Shown: positions 47,076 to 57,200 of the stretch, piece by piece
Position numbering within the stretch: the first letter of the stretch is position 1
Layout: each line of letters starts with the position of its first letter
The notes under the pieces: model-generated
Database searches by the model: none
What the model was told of the DNA's origin: nothing
The model's input: the letters and a program-made list of their open reading frames with translations, nothing else
Made by a program: the position numbers and the translations under genes
NCBI RefSeq assembly: GCF_012933445.1
Contig: NZ_JABBNC010000027.1
Location: 78,984-142,983 of the forward strand
Reading direction: 5' to 3'
DNA length: 64,000 nucleotides
From: Actinoplanes sp. TBRC 11911
GTDB lineage: Bacteria; Actinomycetota; Actinomycetes; Mycobacteriales; Micromonosporaceae

Positions 47076-47388
47076 TCCACCGCCGCCGTCGATAATCGGG
47101 AACCCTTAATCGTGTGTGACGCAGAGCCTTGACGAGGCAGTTCGTGTGGCCACACCAAAGATAAGCCCACGCGGAGCGGCGGATGTTCCTGCTTATCCGG
47201 TAAGGGCAACAGCGAGGTGGTGCGCCGCCAGCTCATGATCGAGCAATTCTCATCGCTCGCGCGCAGGCCGGCCATACAATGATCGTCGACTTCGTGGTGT
47301 GCCATCCAGAAGCCGACGCAGGGGCAGCGATGCGAATGGCGTCCATCAGGGTGGCGGAGAGCAGCTCGTTCTCCGCCTCCGGGAACGG

Positions 47389-47854
47389 CTAGCGGCGGCG
47401 CACACAGGCGTACGAGATATCGAAGTCGGCGTCGGCCCAGCCCATCTATCCGTTCGCACCGTAATGTCCGAACGCTCGCTTCAGGACTCCGCGCTGAACC
47501 GTCGCTGCTGAACGACGCCTGCCCGAGTGCAAGGGCGGTCCGACGGTTCATAATCTCGATGGGCCGACGTGGCCAAATCCTCGGCAACCTCTGACAACGT
47601 TCCCGACTCCGGACCGGGTGTCGGCGCCTTTGCCGGGCTGGAAAGCGGCCATGAATCGAGATCCGAGGACAGCTCCCTTGGCGGCGTCAGTGTGTCCCGA
47701 CGAGGTCGGTGCCGCCTCAAAGATTTACTACGAGACGCCCGCTCGCGTAGACGCAAAGCTGCACCCCGGGTCGATCTGCTGCGTACCAAGAAACGGGCAA
47801 GATGCTCTTCACACGACCAAAGCCCGGAGCCGCGAATCCATGTACCTCCACCAT
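47389..47854 (-). pseudogene. Decayed serine hydrolase (beta-lactamase family)
   Basis: At the right end, VEVHGFAAPGFGRVK and VQLCVYASGRLVVNL are followed by TGA where the family has Trp (LWGG), and GGTD continues after it. At the left end, VLKRAFGHYGANG then a stop then MGWADADFDISYACVRR matches the C-terminal FGHxGxGGxxGWADP block. The middle, with the Ser-x-x-Lys site, is missing. It is a truncated, stop-riddled relative of the gene at 11663. Confidence 0.8.
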
Positions 47855-47921
47855 GCGATTGCCTTCGTTCACGTAACGCCGGAAGCCGCACGACCGCCGA
47901 ACCGCACGTCCAAGCACACAT

Positions 47922-47945
47922 CTGACTACCTAATATAGTATCCAG
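47922..47945 (-). promoter_or_regulatory. CTGACT-type dyad operator (site 13)
   Basis: CTGACTAC-N8-GTATCCAG, about 70 bases upstream of the decayed hydrolase on the minus strand. The dyad survives although its gene is dead. 47946-48245 otherwise holds nothing recognised. Confidence 0.55.
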
Positions 47946-48245
47946 ATAGGCCACGCTCACCGATAGGCGGGGAGACACCCTGGCCAGCAAAGGTCCGCCA
48001 CGTCATCGCACAGCCTGACGGCGATGTCGGCTTTCACCGTCGCGGAGCGCTTGCTGCCCTTGGAAGGTTCGGTGGTGGCGCGCACACCGGAGGAATCACC
48101 AACTCGCTGGCTGCCTTCGCGCTGGCGATAAAGCCTGGCGGCAGGCCTGCGACGAGTGCATCGGACGCCGGACAGGTCCTCACTCCAACCAACCTGATAC
48201 CGCTGCCGATCGTCATCTCCCCGCAGCAATGCAGAAGGAGACGAG

Positions 48246-49007
48246 ATGCTGTTCCGATGGGTAGTACTACTGGCGATCGCCGGAATGTTAACGGCGTGCG
48301 GAACGGCGGGCAGCCTTGCGGCACGACCCTCCACAAGAGTGAGTAGTGGCATAGTGCCGTTGCCGTCACCCCAAACGCCGACTCCGCCACCGACCAAGAT
48401 CACCTATCCCGCGAACGGCCACCGGAAGTGGATCATCGCTCCTACGGGCTCGGCTACGGTTGGCACCGCTGGACGGGTGCTTCGCTATCGGGTCGAGATC
48501 GAGAGCGACATCAAGGGCGTCTCGCCCACGGGATTCGCTCGTACGATCACTACCACGCTCGCCGACCGTCGCGGCTGGACTGCGGGCGGCGCTTGGCGAT
48601 TCCGGCAGGTCGGGGCCGGCGAGACGTATGACACTACCGTGTATCTGGCGACACCGGATACGCGAGACAAGCTCTGTGAAGACACCCCGGACGGATACAC
48701 TTCCTGCCGTAACGGCACGCGCGTGGTGCTGAACGTGGCTCGGTGGGTGAAGGGTGTACCCGACTACGGCGCACCGCTGGCCGTATACCGGACGTACATG
48801 ATCAACCATGAGATGGGACACCGGCTTGGCTGGGGTCACCAGCTCTGCCCCGGTGCCGGGCGGCCGGCGCCCGTAATGCAGCAGCAGACGCTAGGCCTGC
48901 ACGGATGTGACGCCAACCCCTGGCCCTACCCACACGGCATCCTGTACGCGGGTAGGTTCGGCGTTTACGCCGACAAGCCGCCAGCCCGCGATCGCGGGTC
49001 CAAGTAA
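48246..49007 (+). CDS. DUF3152 metalloprotease-like lipoprotein
   Basis: The product is 253 residues. The lipobox is visible as GMLTACG near residues 13-19, so it is anchored to the outer face of the membrane. The Pro-rich linker is followed by a DUF3152 domain with the zinc-peptidase motif HEMGHRLGWGHQLC and a terminal Cys pair. Related proteins are proposed metallopeptidases acting at the cell surface; activity is unproven. ATG at 48246 has AAGGAGA upstream. Confidence 0.88.
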   Translation: MLFRWVVLLAIAGMLTACGTAGSLAARPSTRVSSGIVPLPSPQTPTPPPTKITYPANGHRKWIIAPTGSATVGTAGRVLRYRVEIESDIKGVSPTGFARTITTTLADRRGWTAGGAWRFRQVGAGETYDTTVYLATPDTRDKLCEDTPDGYTSCRNGTRVVLNVARWVKGVPDYGAPLAVYRTYMINHEMGHRLGWGHQLCPGAGRPAPVMQQQTLGLHGCDANPWPYPHGILYAGRFGVYADKPPARDRGSK

Positions 49008-49110
49008 GATGCCATCCAACGCCTAATTCTCGACGTGTTAGCGGTACGGCAGGCGGCATGATGTAACAGCAGCACGGTGGGCGATGCACTAACCATCCTC
49101 TGATCAAACC

Positions 49111-49458
49111 TCATGCCGTCTGCTCCCCAACCGGACAAAATTCACGACGACCGGTCAACGTCGCCCCACCAAGGCGCGGTTCATATATCGACGCGACATA
49201 GCCGGCCAGGCGGCGGTCCAACCTGTCGAACAACCGGCGGCAGCTGGAGGGATAGCGGAACAACTGCACGCCAGATATTGGCTCGGCCCGGGCCATGACC
49301 CCGCTTATCGTTTCGTCCGGCAGTTCACTCGCAAACTGCTCGAACTCCCCGACGTCTGCCGAAGGTGTGTTGTGCCAGCGGCTGAGCACTACCCAGCGGC
49401 TTGCCCTGCCGCTCACGACGCGACCAACATCTCCGGCGCCGACCCGCGCCGAGCGCAT
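49111..49458 (-). pseudogene. Fragment of FAD-dependent monooxygenase C-terminus
   Basis: The frame ends with ARAEPISGVQLFRYPSSCRRLFDRLDR and later YVASIYEPRL, which matches the substrate-domain end of class A flavin monooxygenases. No start, FAD motifs or N-terminus is present, and the gene is truncated by unrelated sequence up to 49719. 49008-49110 is empty. Confidence 0.5.
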
Positions 49459-49719
49459 CGGCGACTAGTGCGGACGCTGACACCAGCTGCTCGAGTTCGC
49501 TGACAGGCGTACGTCTGCTTTGGACGGCAAATGCGATCCTTGACGTGCGGTCGCGCGCACGCGGCGCGATTCGCCCACGTCGACGCGCCCGTTGCCACAC
49601 GGGGGCGCCGATAATCGATACCTGGTCGTCATAGGGGCAAGAATTAGGCGAAGATGTGGCCCAGTTCAAACCGGTGGATTGTCCGCCCCGGCTCACATTC
49701 GAGCCCACCTGTGTAGCCG

Positions 49720-52700
49720 CTACGCCCACGCCAATCTTCCGAACCTCACAACATTGAATCCGCCGTAGTGCTTCAGTTCCTCCACCGTCGTCAGCTGCAT
49801 CCAGCCGACCTCGGACGGCGGCTCGTTCGCGTTGGGGTTGAGGTCGAGCGGATCGTAGGAGTACAACGGGCGATTCCAATGGCTCATCACGAGCTGGCGT
49901 CCCTGCGCATCACGCATGCCGAGACTAAGGGCGACGTGGTCACGAAATCTGTCGAAGATCACTACGTTTCCGACCGGAATGGTTGTCTGACCGATTCCGG
50001 TCGACGCCGTGGAGAAGTCATATGACGAAAGGTCTCCTCGATATAGCGCCCGTTCCAGTGACGAAAAATAGGCGTCGTCGCCCGCTTGCGCGATCTGCGC
50101 CGCGTCTGAGTACGATCGGACGTCTCCGATTTGATGCTGCTTGGCGTTCGCCGCTGAAGATGCCGTCCAGGTGGCGTGAGCGTATATGTTCTGGAGTTGC
50201 TGCTTGGTGACGAGTCCGGCCCGGTAGGCAGCGAAAAAGAGGGCTTCCCAGCAATTCATGACACCATCGGATATTGAGGGTTCGGCTATGAGATCCGCGC
50301 GATCCTGGATCCAGGATTGGAAGTCGTTGTGGTAGCCACCTGTAGTGGCAATTGATCCCGTCCAGCCGTTAGTGGCGTCGGCGCCGCTTCCACCACGCCA
50401 CCGCAGCCCATTGATCATCGCGTACGCCGCGCGGGCCGCATGTTGGGATCGTGTCCCAGGCACGCCGATAAGAGACGCCGGGTAATGGTGCTGATACTGG
50501 GTTTGAGCGAGGTTCTGACCTTGGTTGTGGGCATGCCACTGGCTGGTGGAGTGTCCATAGCCGCCGCCGGAGGGCTGCATGCCGGGCCTGGCACGTCGCG
50601 GCGGGTCGGTGATGGCGGCGGCGAGGCTGGTATCCGCGACGGCCGGCGACGACGATCTCAGACCCACGTCCTGTTGAACCCACAAGAGGTAACCCTGATC
50701 GTTGACGGGTACCCACAGCGCACCCCCTAACGCCGACGGCAACGCGGCCGGATCCACCGCGATGTACCGCTCATCGCCAGCGGCCTGCGTCTCCACCAGC
50801 ACCAGCCGGTCATCCGACGACGGCCTGCGTACCAACACCATATGCTGAGGATCGTTCGGACGCTTCGTCCACAGCACGGTGACCGCTCGCCGCGGCAACA
50901 GTGTCAACGCCTCAGATGAGGCGGGCACAAACTTCCCACCCAGTCGAAGGGCAATCTCGGACGCGGTCGCCACGTCGCCGTCACCGACCGACCGCAACGG
51001 TGGCACCCCTAACCCGGTCAGTACCGAGCCGACCCGGACCACGCAGTCCGCCGACTCACCGTCCCAGTTCTGCAGCCGGTCAAGCGCGGTCGCCACCCAG
51101 GTATCGCTGTCCGTGTCAGTGGTCATCCTGCGGCCGAACCGCTGGGTGAGCGTACTCATCTTGACTCGTGACTGTTCCGATCGCAGTGATTGTGTTGAAC
51201 CGAGATTGAGGTTCGGCCGCCGTTCCACCGCCATGTACGACCGCTCTGCTGGGTCTCTAACGGCCGGCTGAGACGCACCGTTTCGTAGGCTGGGCCGCGG
51301 ATTCATAACCGATTCCAGGGCTGGTCCGCCGGCGCCGCTTCGCAAACCAGGGCGCGCGCTTCGCGATGGATCGGTGAACGCGGACGTAAGACTGCCATCA
51401 GGTACAGCCACCCTCGCCGCTTGCACTCGCGGGCGTCCGCGAACCGAGTCTGCCTCGGCGTCCGTGTTCAGCCGGACGTAAAGGAGGTGGCCATCATCAT
51501 CGACGGGTACCCGCAGCGAGCCAGACAGCGTAGTCGACCTCAGCACGGTGTACCGCTCGTTGCCGGAAGCCTGAGTCTCAACCAGCACTAGCGGCCGGTT
51601 AGGAGAACTTGGGCGGTGTACCAGCATCAGGTGCTGGTTATCGGACGGATGCTCCGTCCACACCACGGTAAGTGCACCCGCCGGCAACTGAGAGAACGCG
51701 CCAGCGGACGTAGGCTGAAAAAGCTGAGCGCCTAGTCGTTCTTGTATACGAATGACGTTTACCACGTCATCGTCGACCGGCCGCGACCCAACCTGCAGCG
51801 CCGCCAGCACCCGGTCGACACGGAGTACGCAATCCGCCGTTCTGCCGTCCCACTTCGGCAGCTGGGAAACCGCAGCTCCTACCCAGGTATCAAAGCGTGG
51901 CGGTTCGACGTCGCGAGGCCGCGGGCCGACCACACCTGCTCCACGAGAGGGAGCTGCCGAATCGGTGGGGGCCAGCCACCATGAGGCGGTTTCTCCCTGG
52001 ATCTTGTGGATCCGGATTTCAGCGTCACCGTCTTTGATTCTTTTTCTGTTAATCCCCGCCGCAACGGCTCTTAGTTCTTTTTCGACCTCGCCAATAGCAA
52101 TGGAGTCAGTCAAGCCCAGGGCTTTTCTAAATCTCGTCGTGCTGACGGGATTATCCCGGGAACTTTCGATTAGCAGCCCGAAGACCGCGGCTTGCTTTCT
52201 GTCATAGTCATCGACGGCGTCCATTCCACGGGGGCGCCGCCGGCTGACTCCCGGCGCTCCACGAGCCGGTTGCGACTGAGACTCCAGAAACGGTTGGGAT
52301 TCCGGCCTTCCGCCACCAGATTTCTCACCATCCTGTCCACTCCGGGGCTGCCCCGCAGTCCTTTCCGCACGACGAGCCGGGCGTGGCCGCAAAGCCGGGA
52401 TCCCGTCGGCGTTAGGGTCGGACCCGGCCGTCGCACCAGCCTTTTGATCTTGCGAAGCCAGCCGATTCTGCTCCATTCGTGGATTAGTTGGCCTGCTGAT
52501 AGGTGGATCCAGCCACCACATCGACCTTTCCGGGTTTTCGAGAACCTGCGCTCCCGCGTGATTTTTTCCAAGGCTTTCATTAGTGGCCGCAACGACAGCG
52601 GCGATACTATCCAGGACTTGTCCTGTGGGGGTGGCGGAATTAAGGCCGAGGACTTCTCTAAAACTCTCCATCGTGATGGGGCTGTCCTCGGAACTCCTGA

Positions 52701-55700
52701 ATAACAGCCGCAGAGCCGTGCTGGGAATCCTGTCTTCGGGAGGGGCCCGCTCGATCGGGGGTGGCGGCTGAGTTCTACTGACGAGGGGCCAGGCGTCGTA
52801 GTGTTGCTTTTCCAGCCAGACCCGCAGGGTTCCCGCATTCGGGTCATTGACAACTTGGGCTTGAGGGTCAGGGGAATAATACCCTTGCGGAGCACTGGGA
52901 GTCCCGATGAACAGCCGCATACCGACGGCGTCAGCCAGGAGAATCGGATAGTAGTCACCTATCTCCGACCCCCACGTGGCACCCCAGTTTCTGACCTTGT
53001 CCGCGACAGCTAGGCGCTCCGCGCGAGTTGGTTGTCCTTCAACATCCGCGAAACCGCGGTAGGCATAAATGGCGACAACACCGAAGTCTTCGTGGCGGAT
53101 CATCAGATCGGCGATACGGTCGGCGATCGCGATGACCGCTTGTCCTAGTTCGGGCCGGGCGGAAGGGTCGTCGCGCTGCGGAAAAAAGTCCCGTACAGCG
53201 ATATCAGCGCGACCTATATCCGTCAACGTGGCGATCTTGCCGAGCCAGGCCGCAACTCTGGGGTTGGTATTAAAGACCAGGCGTGCGAGCTGGCGCGGAG
53301 CGACGATGATCGCGGAGTTGATAAAACACCAGCCATCCGCGGGGACGGCTAGCCGCATGGGCAGCGACGACTGCAACGGCTCCTGCGTCGATCGCTCCTG
53401 CGCTGTCTGCGTCGACCCTGGCAACGCCCGCGAAGGCTGCGACGGCCCCTGCGACGGCCGCGACGGCCCCAGCTGATCTGCTCGGGGCCGCGGGCCCATC
53501 AACCGTGGGCCAGAACGATTTGACGCAAATGGCCGGGCCTGGTCCGGCTCAATGTGTCTTGGCCGGCCGGTCCCAGTCGGCCTAGGGCCGAGCGGTCGGG
53601 TCTGCGGACTCGGCTGCGTGCTTGCTGGGGCGTTGCCAGGCGCGGATGAGTCAGCCCCGTCTTCCGTAACAGCGAGTGCCTGCCATCGTGGTGTTTGCCT
53701 TGAACCAACCCCGGGATTCGGCTGCCCGTCGGTGAGAGCTCGTGCTGTCGACGGCCGAGTGAGGACACCAGGCCACGGTCGCGGGGTCCCGGCCGAGTCG
53801 ATCAGAGCGGCGTACAGCCCCGTCGCCTGGGACAGGGCCGCCGGTTGCTCTCCCAATCCGAGAACCCTGCTGCCATCGGGCGCCTGGAGATCAACCCAGC
53901 GAGGCCCCTCAGAGGTGTGGTGCAGAACAAGCGCGTGGGCCTGCCTGCGACCCGGCCGAATCGCGACAACGAACGCCGATCCTCCGCGGCGGAGAGTCGC
54001 AGCCGCCGACTCCATGGCCGCGTAGTCCGTCGATGTCCAGAACCCGTCGGTGAGCAGCTGGTTGCGTGCCTCGGTGAGATTGGGCATCACGCGGCCGGTC
54101 GACCAGACGGCAGTGTCAGTGTGGGCGAAACCGGGTCGTCGGCCGTAGAGCCTCTCCCCGAAGGCGGTCGCGAGAGCGACACAGTCGGCGGGTGCCATCG
54201 CACCGTTGCCGGTGACAGTTCCCCGTACCGCTTCGACGGTTTCGGCGGCCACCCCGATAAGCGCCTGAGGCGCTCGACCCGCCACCGGTGCCAGCCGATC
54301 GAACACTCTTGAATCGGACAGCTGAGCCGCGAGTTCCGACCGCCGAGCTCCGTTGCTGGGGCCGGGTACCGGCAGCGCCTCGCTGATGGGGTTCAGTGCG
54401 GGACGCTGCATCGGGTACCGTGCCCGATCCTCGAGGCCGCGGGGTGTGCCGGCGTCCAAGCTCGGATCCACCAACGCCTCCGCGGTTCCGCCGCCACTGC
54501 CTTGGGCCGTCGACGCTGGCACGCTCGGCGTTACCCCGCCCAGATCAGGCAGGGCGATCGGCCGACCGCCGCTGTCGAACGCCAGCAGTTGCGTCCCCAC
54601 CGCGCTCAGGTCGGCCGCTCGCGCATCGCCGGGCGTGGCCTGGTCGCGGAACGTCCCGCTCTGCTGGGAGTCGACCCAGCGTGGCTTTACCTCGCCCGTG
54701 CGCCCGTCCCCGACGAGGCCGTATACGTGACTGGTCCCATTGGGGCGGCGGGTGTGCAGGAGCACCATCGCACCCGGATTTCTTGTGACGAATTCGAACA
54801 CCGTGCCGGGTGCGACACCACGCGCGGACGAGAACTCGCTACCGAGTGCCGTCTCCAGATCCGCGACCGTAGGAGTGAGGGTTACGCTGTCGTCGAGCGT
54901 CACACGGCCATTCCCCAACCGTCCGTATAGGGCGGTGAACGCGCCCAACGCTCGCGGCAGGCAATCCACCGCGTTGATGATCGCGTCGTCGTCGGAACTC
55001 ACCTCGACGTCGGTAACCCACCGCTCCAGCCGATCCATCGATACCTCGGCAGAGCCGTCGCGGAACACCCGCATGGTCGCCTGCCGCAACGCTGACACGG
55101 CCCGGGGTGAAACATGGATATTGACGGCAGCTTCAACGGCGGCGGGATACACGGTTCCCTCAGGATCCGACGTCGTAGTGACGGGCATGTCCTGGGTTGA
55201 GCCGACCGATGGGGACTCGGTCGTGGCCGGGCTACCCGGCGATTCAGGCTGGTTGCTGATCGGTGGGGCAGCCGCGGGTGCAGACGAGGCAGTCGCCGTT
55301 GGGTTCACCGGATTTTCGGTACGCGTGGGGCCGGCGGCGGACGCGTCCTCGGGCTGAGACCAGACCTTCCGGGCTGCAGGCGGGGCGTCGACGGTCGACG
55401 TACTCGATGTAGCAGGCACCGCTTCGGCCGAGACTTTGGATGGTCCCTTCGGATCCGGCCCTCCCGGTGCCGGCGTGCCAGCGGTCGCCCGAGGGGCGTC
55501 ATGTGCGGGCGCGTCAGTGTTTGTGGTCGTGCCCTCGTTTGCGACCAACGGAGCGTTGGTGCTTGGAGCAGTGTTTGCGCCCGGGCCGGTCTCCGTGGTC
55601 GGGGCGGTTCCCACCAGGCCGGCGCTCGTTGCCGGACCGCCGTTGGTGACGGGATTGCTGTTGCCATCCGGGTTGGTCGTGGTAAATACCGGGAAGGTGT

Positions 55701-57180
55701 CCGTTCTTCTGACGTCACTGCCGACAGGGCCGGAAGCCCTGGCGGGCGCAGCTGTCGCATCAGTCACAACGTCGCCCGTGGCCGACGTTCCGACCGGCCC
55801 GCTGTTTGGCCTATTCCCGGTTGGGCTGCTCTCCGGTACCGGATGAGCGAGAGAGGCCGGACCGCCACCTGGCGGCTCTCCAGTCAGGACAGGACTTTCT
55901 ATGACGATCGCGTCTGCCTGGCCAGGACCGTCCGAAATAGCCCCCGTGTTCGGAGCAACCAACATCACCGGTTCATTCGAACTCTCGTAGGGTGGCGGCG
56001 GGCCGTTCGGGACAGCCGTCAACGGTGTCGCGTTCGCATAGGGCGGTGGCTTTTCGTATGGGGGTGGGGCTGTGTGGTCTGTCTTGGTGGGCGAGTGCTG
56101 GTCTGTCGAGGAGTGCTCGTCGTGTTTGTTGGTGGGTGAGTCGTGTGGCTGGGTGAGGTGGTTGAGGGAGGTACCGATGCTCGTTCCGGTGAAGGTCGCC
56201 AGCCCGGAGACTCCACCGGATACCGCGGTCATCGCTACACCGATCCCGGTGATCTGCTGATGCTTCATCCCGTTGTACGAGGTCTCCCCCGCGGTCTCGT
56301 GCACACCTTCCTCGCCGACATGCCCCACACCATGACCCAGCGTGCGAGCAACACTGTGTCCGCCACCGGCGTGACCTGCACCCCCACCCGCCGTCGTGAC
56401 CAGCTTGTCCACCACCGCCTCGCCGGAACGGGATGCGGCACCGGTGAAAACCTTGGCCAGCGAGCCACCGACCACACCGCCGGCCCCACCCAGAAACAAC
56501 CCGACCATGCCGGTCCACGCCCCGACCCCGGCCGCCTCCCGGGTGAAGTTGACGTTCCAGCCATGCGTGTCGGACATGATGCTCAACTGCGCGATCACAT
56601 CCATCAGCACCTGCAAACCGATACCGACGACCTGACTGGCGACCACCGCAACGATCAACTGGGCAAGCCACTCCGCGATCACGAACCGGCCGATCACCAG
56701 CCGCGCCGCGATCTCACTCATGATCCCCGGATAAAACCAGGCGATCGCCAGCGCCACCGCCAACTCGACCATCAACTCGATAACGGTCAGCACCACCATA
56801 ATCTGCGTGTATTCCACCTGATTCGCGGTGTCATCCAACCCGTTACCCATACGCCGCACATACTTCGACGCAACCGCAAGGAACCCATCGTCCGACACAT
56901 AATCCTTCATCGTGTCGACAAAGGCCCGCTCGGACTCACCCATCACCCCCTCACGAATCCGATTAATCCCCGCAACCAACATCGGAATGACCTCGTCGAC
57001 ACCATCAGCAGCATCACCATGCGCCGCCGCAATCACACGCAGCAAATCCGGATCCGTACCCGGCAACTCTTCCCCGGTAAGCCACTTCAAAAACTCCGCG
57101 ACCCCGTTCGACACCTCGATCACCGGCGACGCCCCATCCCCACCCCACCCACCACAGCCACACCAACACTCCCCCGGCAT
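49720..57180 (-). CDS. Giant multi-domain effector/polymorphic toxin with tandem Cys-His enzyme-like modules
   Basis: The product is 2486 residues. Residues 20-120 form a CpnT/WXG100-like helical domain (KWLTGEELPGTDPDLLRVIAAAHGDAADG); 125-335 has four hydrophobic segments; 340-690 is Pro/Thr-rich. Papain-like glutamine-deamidase-like modules follow: Cys740/His818/Asp837 and Cys1000/His1082/Asp1097. An OTU-like domain has DGWC (Cys1285) and QHYD (His1460). Two winged-helix-like repeats (about 1491-1558 and 1668-1738) precede two more Cys modules (Cys1784/His1850/Glu1868; Cys2046/His2113/Glu2130). A C-terminal NlpC/P60-like domain has MNCWEAL (Cys2310), DHVALSLG (His2415) and SHWN (His2434). 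Type VII export is inferred from the N-terminus. ATG 57180 gives an odd Cys/Gly-rich start; GTG 57123 may be the true one. No immunity gene is recognised. Confidence 0.8.
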   Translation of the reverse strand: MPGECWCGCGGWGGDGASPVIEVSNGVAEFLKWLTGEELPGTDPDLLRVIAAAHGDAADGVDEVIPMLVAGINRIREGVMGESERAFVDTMKDYVSDDGFLAVASKYVRRMGNGLDDTANQVEYTQIMVVLTVIELMVELAVALAIAWFYPGIMSEIAARLVIGRFVIAEWLAQLIVAVVASQVVGIGLQVLMDVIAQLSIMSDTHGWNVNFTREAAGVGAWTGMVGLFLGGAGGVVGGSLAKVFTGAASRSGEAVVDKLVTTAGGGAGHAGGGHSVARTLGHGVGHVGEEGVHETAGETSYNGMKHQQITGIGVAMTAVSGGVSGLATFTGTSIGTSLNHLTQPHDSPTNKHDEHSSTDQHSPTKTDHTAPPPYEKPPPYANATPLTAVPNGPPPPYESSNEPVMLVAPNTGAISDGPGQADAIVIESPVLTGEPPGGGPASLAHPVPESSPTGNRPNSGPVGTSATGDVVTDATAAPARASGPVGSDVRRTDTFPVFTTTNPDGNSNPVTNGGPATSAGLVGTAPTTETGPGANTAPSTNAPLVANEGTTTNTDAPAHDAPRATAGTPAPGGPDPKGPSKVSAEAVPATSSTSTVDAPPAARKVWSQPEDASAAGPTRTENPVNPTATASSAPAAAPPISNQPESPGSPATTESPSVGSTQDMPVTTTSDPEGTVYPAAVEAAVNIHVSPRAVSALRQATMRVFRDGSAEVSMDRLERWVTDVEVSSDDDAIINAVDCLPRALGAFTALYGRLGNGRVTLDDSVTLTPTVADLETALGSEFSSARGVAPGTVFEFVTRNPGAMVLLHTRRPNGTSHVYGLVGDGRTGEVKPRWVDSQQSGTFRDQATPGDARAADLSAVGTQLLAFDSGGRPIALPDLGGVTPSVPASTAQGSGGGTAEALVDPSLDAGTPRGLEDRARYPMQRPALNPISEALPVPGPSNGARRSELAAQLSDSRVFDRLAPVAGRAPQALIGVAAETVEAVRGTVTGNGAMAPADCVALATAFGERLYGRRPGFAHTDTAVWSTGRVMPNLTEARNQLLTDGFWTSTDYAAMESAAATLRRGGSAFVVAIRPGRRQAHALVLHHTSEGPRWVDLQAPDGSRVLGLGEQPAALSQATGLYAALIDSAGTPRPWPGVLTRPSTARALTDGQPNPGVGSRQTPRWQALAVTEDGADSSAPGNAPASTQPSPQTRPLGPRPTGTGRPRHIEPDQARPFASNRSGPRLMGPRPRADQLGPSRPSQGPSQPSRALPGSTQTAQERSTQEPLQSSLPMRLAVPADGWCFINSAIIVAPRQLARLVFNTNPRVAAWLGKIATLTDIGRADIAVRDFFPQRDDPSARPELGQAVIAIADRIADLMIRHEDFGVVAIYAYRGFADVEGQPTRAERLAVADKVRNWGATWGSEIGDYYPILLADAVGMRLFIGTPSAPQGYYSPDPQAQVVNDPNAGTLRVWLEKQHYDAWPLVSRTQPPPPIERAPPEDRIPSTALRLLFRSSEDSPITMESFREVLGLNSATPTGQVLDSIAAVVAATNESLGKNHAGAQVLENPERSMWWLDPPISRPTNPRMEQNRLASQDQKAGATAGSDPNADGIPALRPRPARRAERTAGQPRSGQDGEKSGGGRPESQPFLESQSQPARGAPGVSRRRPRGMDAVDDYDRKQAAVFGLLIESSRDNPVSTTRFRKALGLTDSIAIGEVEKELRAVAAGINRKRIKDGDAEIRIHKIQGETASWWLAPTDSAAPSRGAGVVGPRPRDVEPPRFDTWVGAAVSQLPKWDGRTADCVLRVDRVLAALQVGSRPVDDDVVNVIRIQERLGAQLFQPTSAGAFSQLPAGALTVVWTEHPSDNQHLMLVHRPSSPNRPLVLVETQASGNERYTVLRSTTLSGSLRVPVDDDGHLLYVRLNTDAEADSVRGRPRVQAARVAVPDGSLTSAFTDPSRSARPGLRSGAGGPALESVMNPRPSLRNGASQPAVRDPAERSYMAVERRPNLNLGSTQSLRSEQSRVKMSTLTQRFGRRMTTDTDSDTWVATALDRLQNWDGESADCVVRVGSVLTGLGVPPLRSVGDGDVATASEIALRLGGKFVPASSEALTLLPRRAVTVLWTKRPNDPQHMVLVRRPSSDDRLVLVETQAAGDERYIAVDPAALPSALGGALWVPVNDQGYLLWVQQDVGLRSSSPAVADTSLAAAITDPPRRARPGMQPSGGGYGHSTSQWHAHNQGQNLAQTQYQHHYPASLIGVPGTRSQHAARAAYAMINGLRWRGGSGADATNGWTGSIATTGGYHNDFQSWIQDRADLIAEPSISDGVMNCWEALFFAAYRAGLVTKQQLQNIYAHATWTASSAANAKQHQIGDVRSYSDAAQIAQAGDDAYFSSLERALYRGDLSSYDFSTASTGIGQTTIPVGNVVIFDRFRDHVALSLGMRDAQGRQLVMSHWNRPLYSYDPLDLNPNANEPPSEVGWMQLTTVEELKHYGGFNVVRFGRLAWA

Positions 57181-57200
57181 GACCCCACCACTAGCACTAC

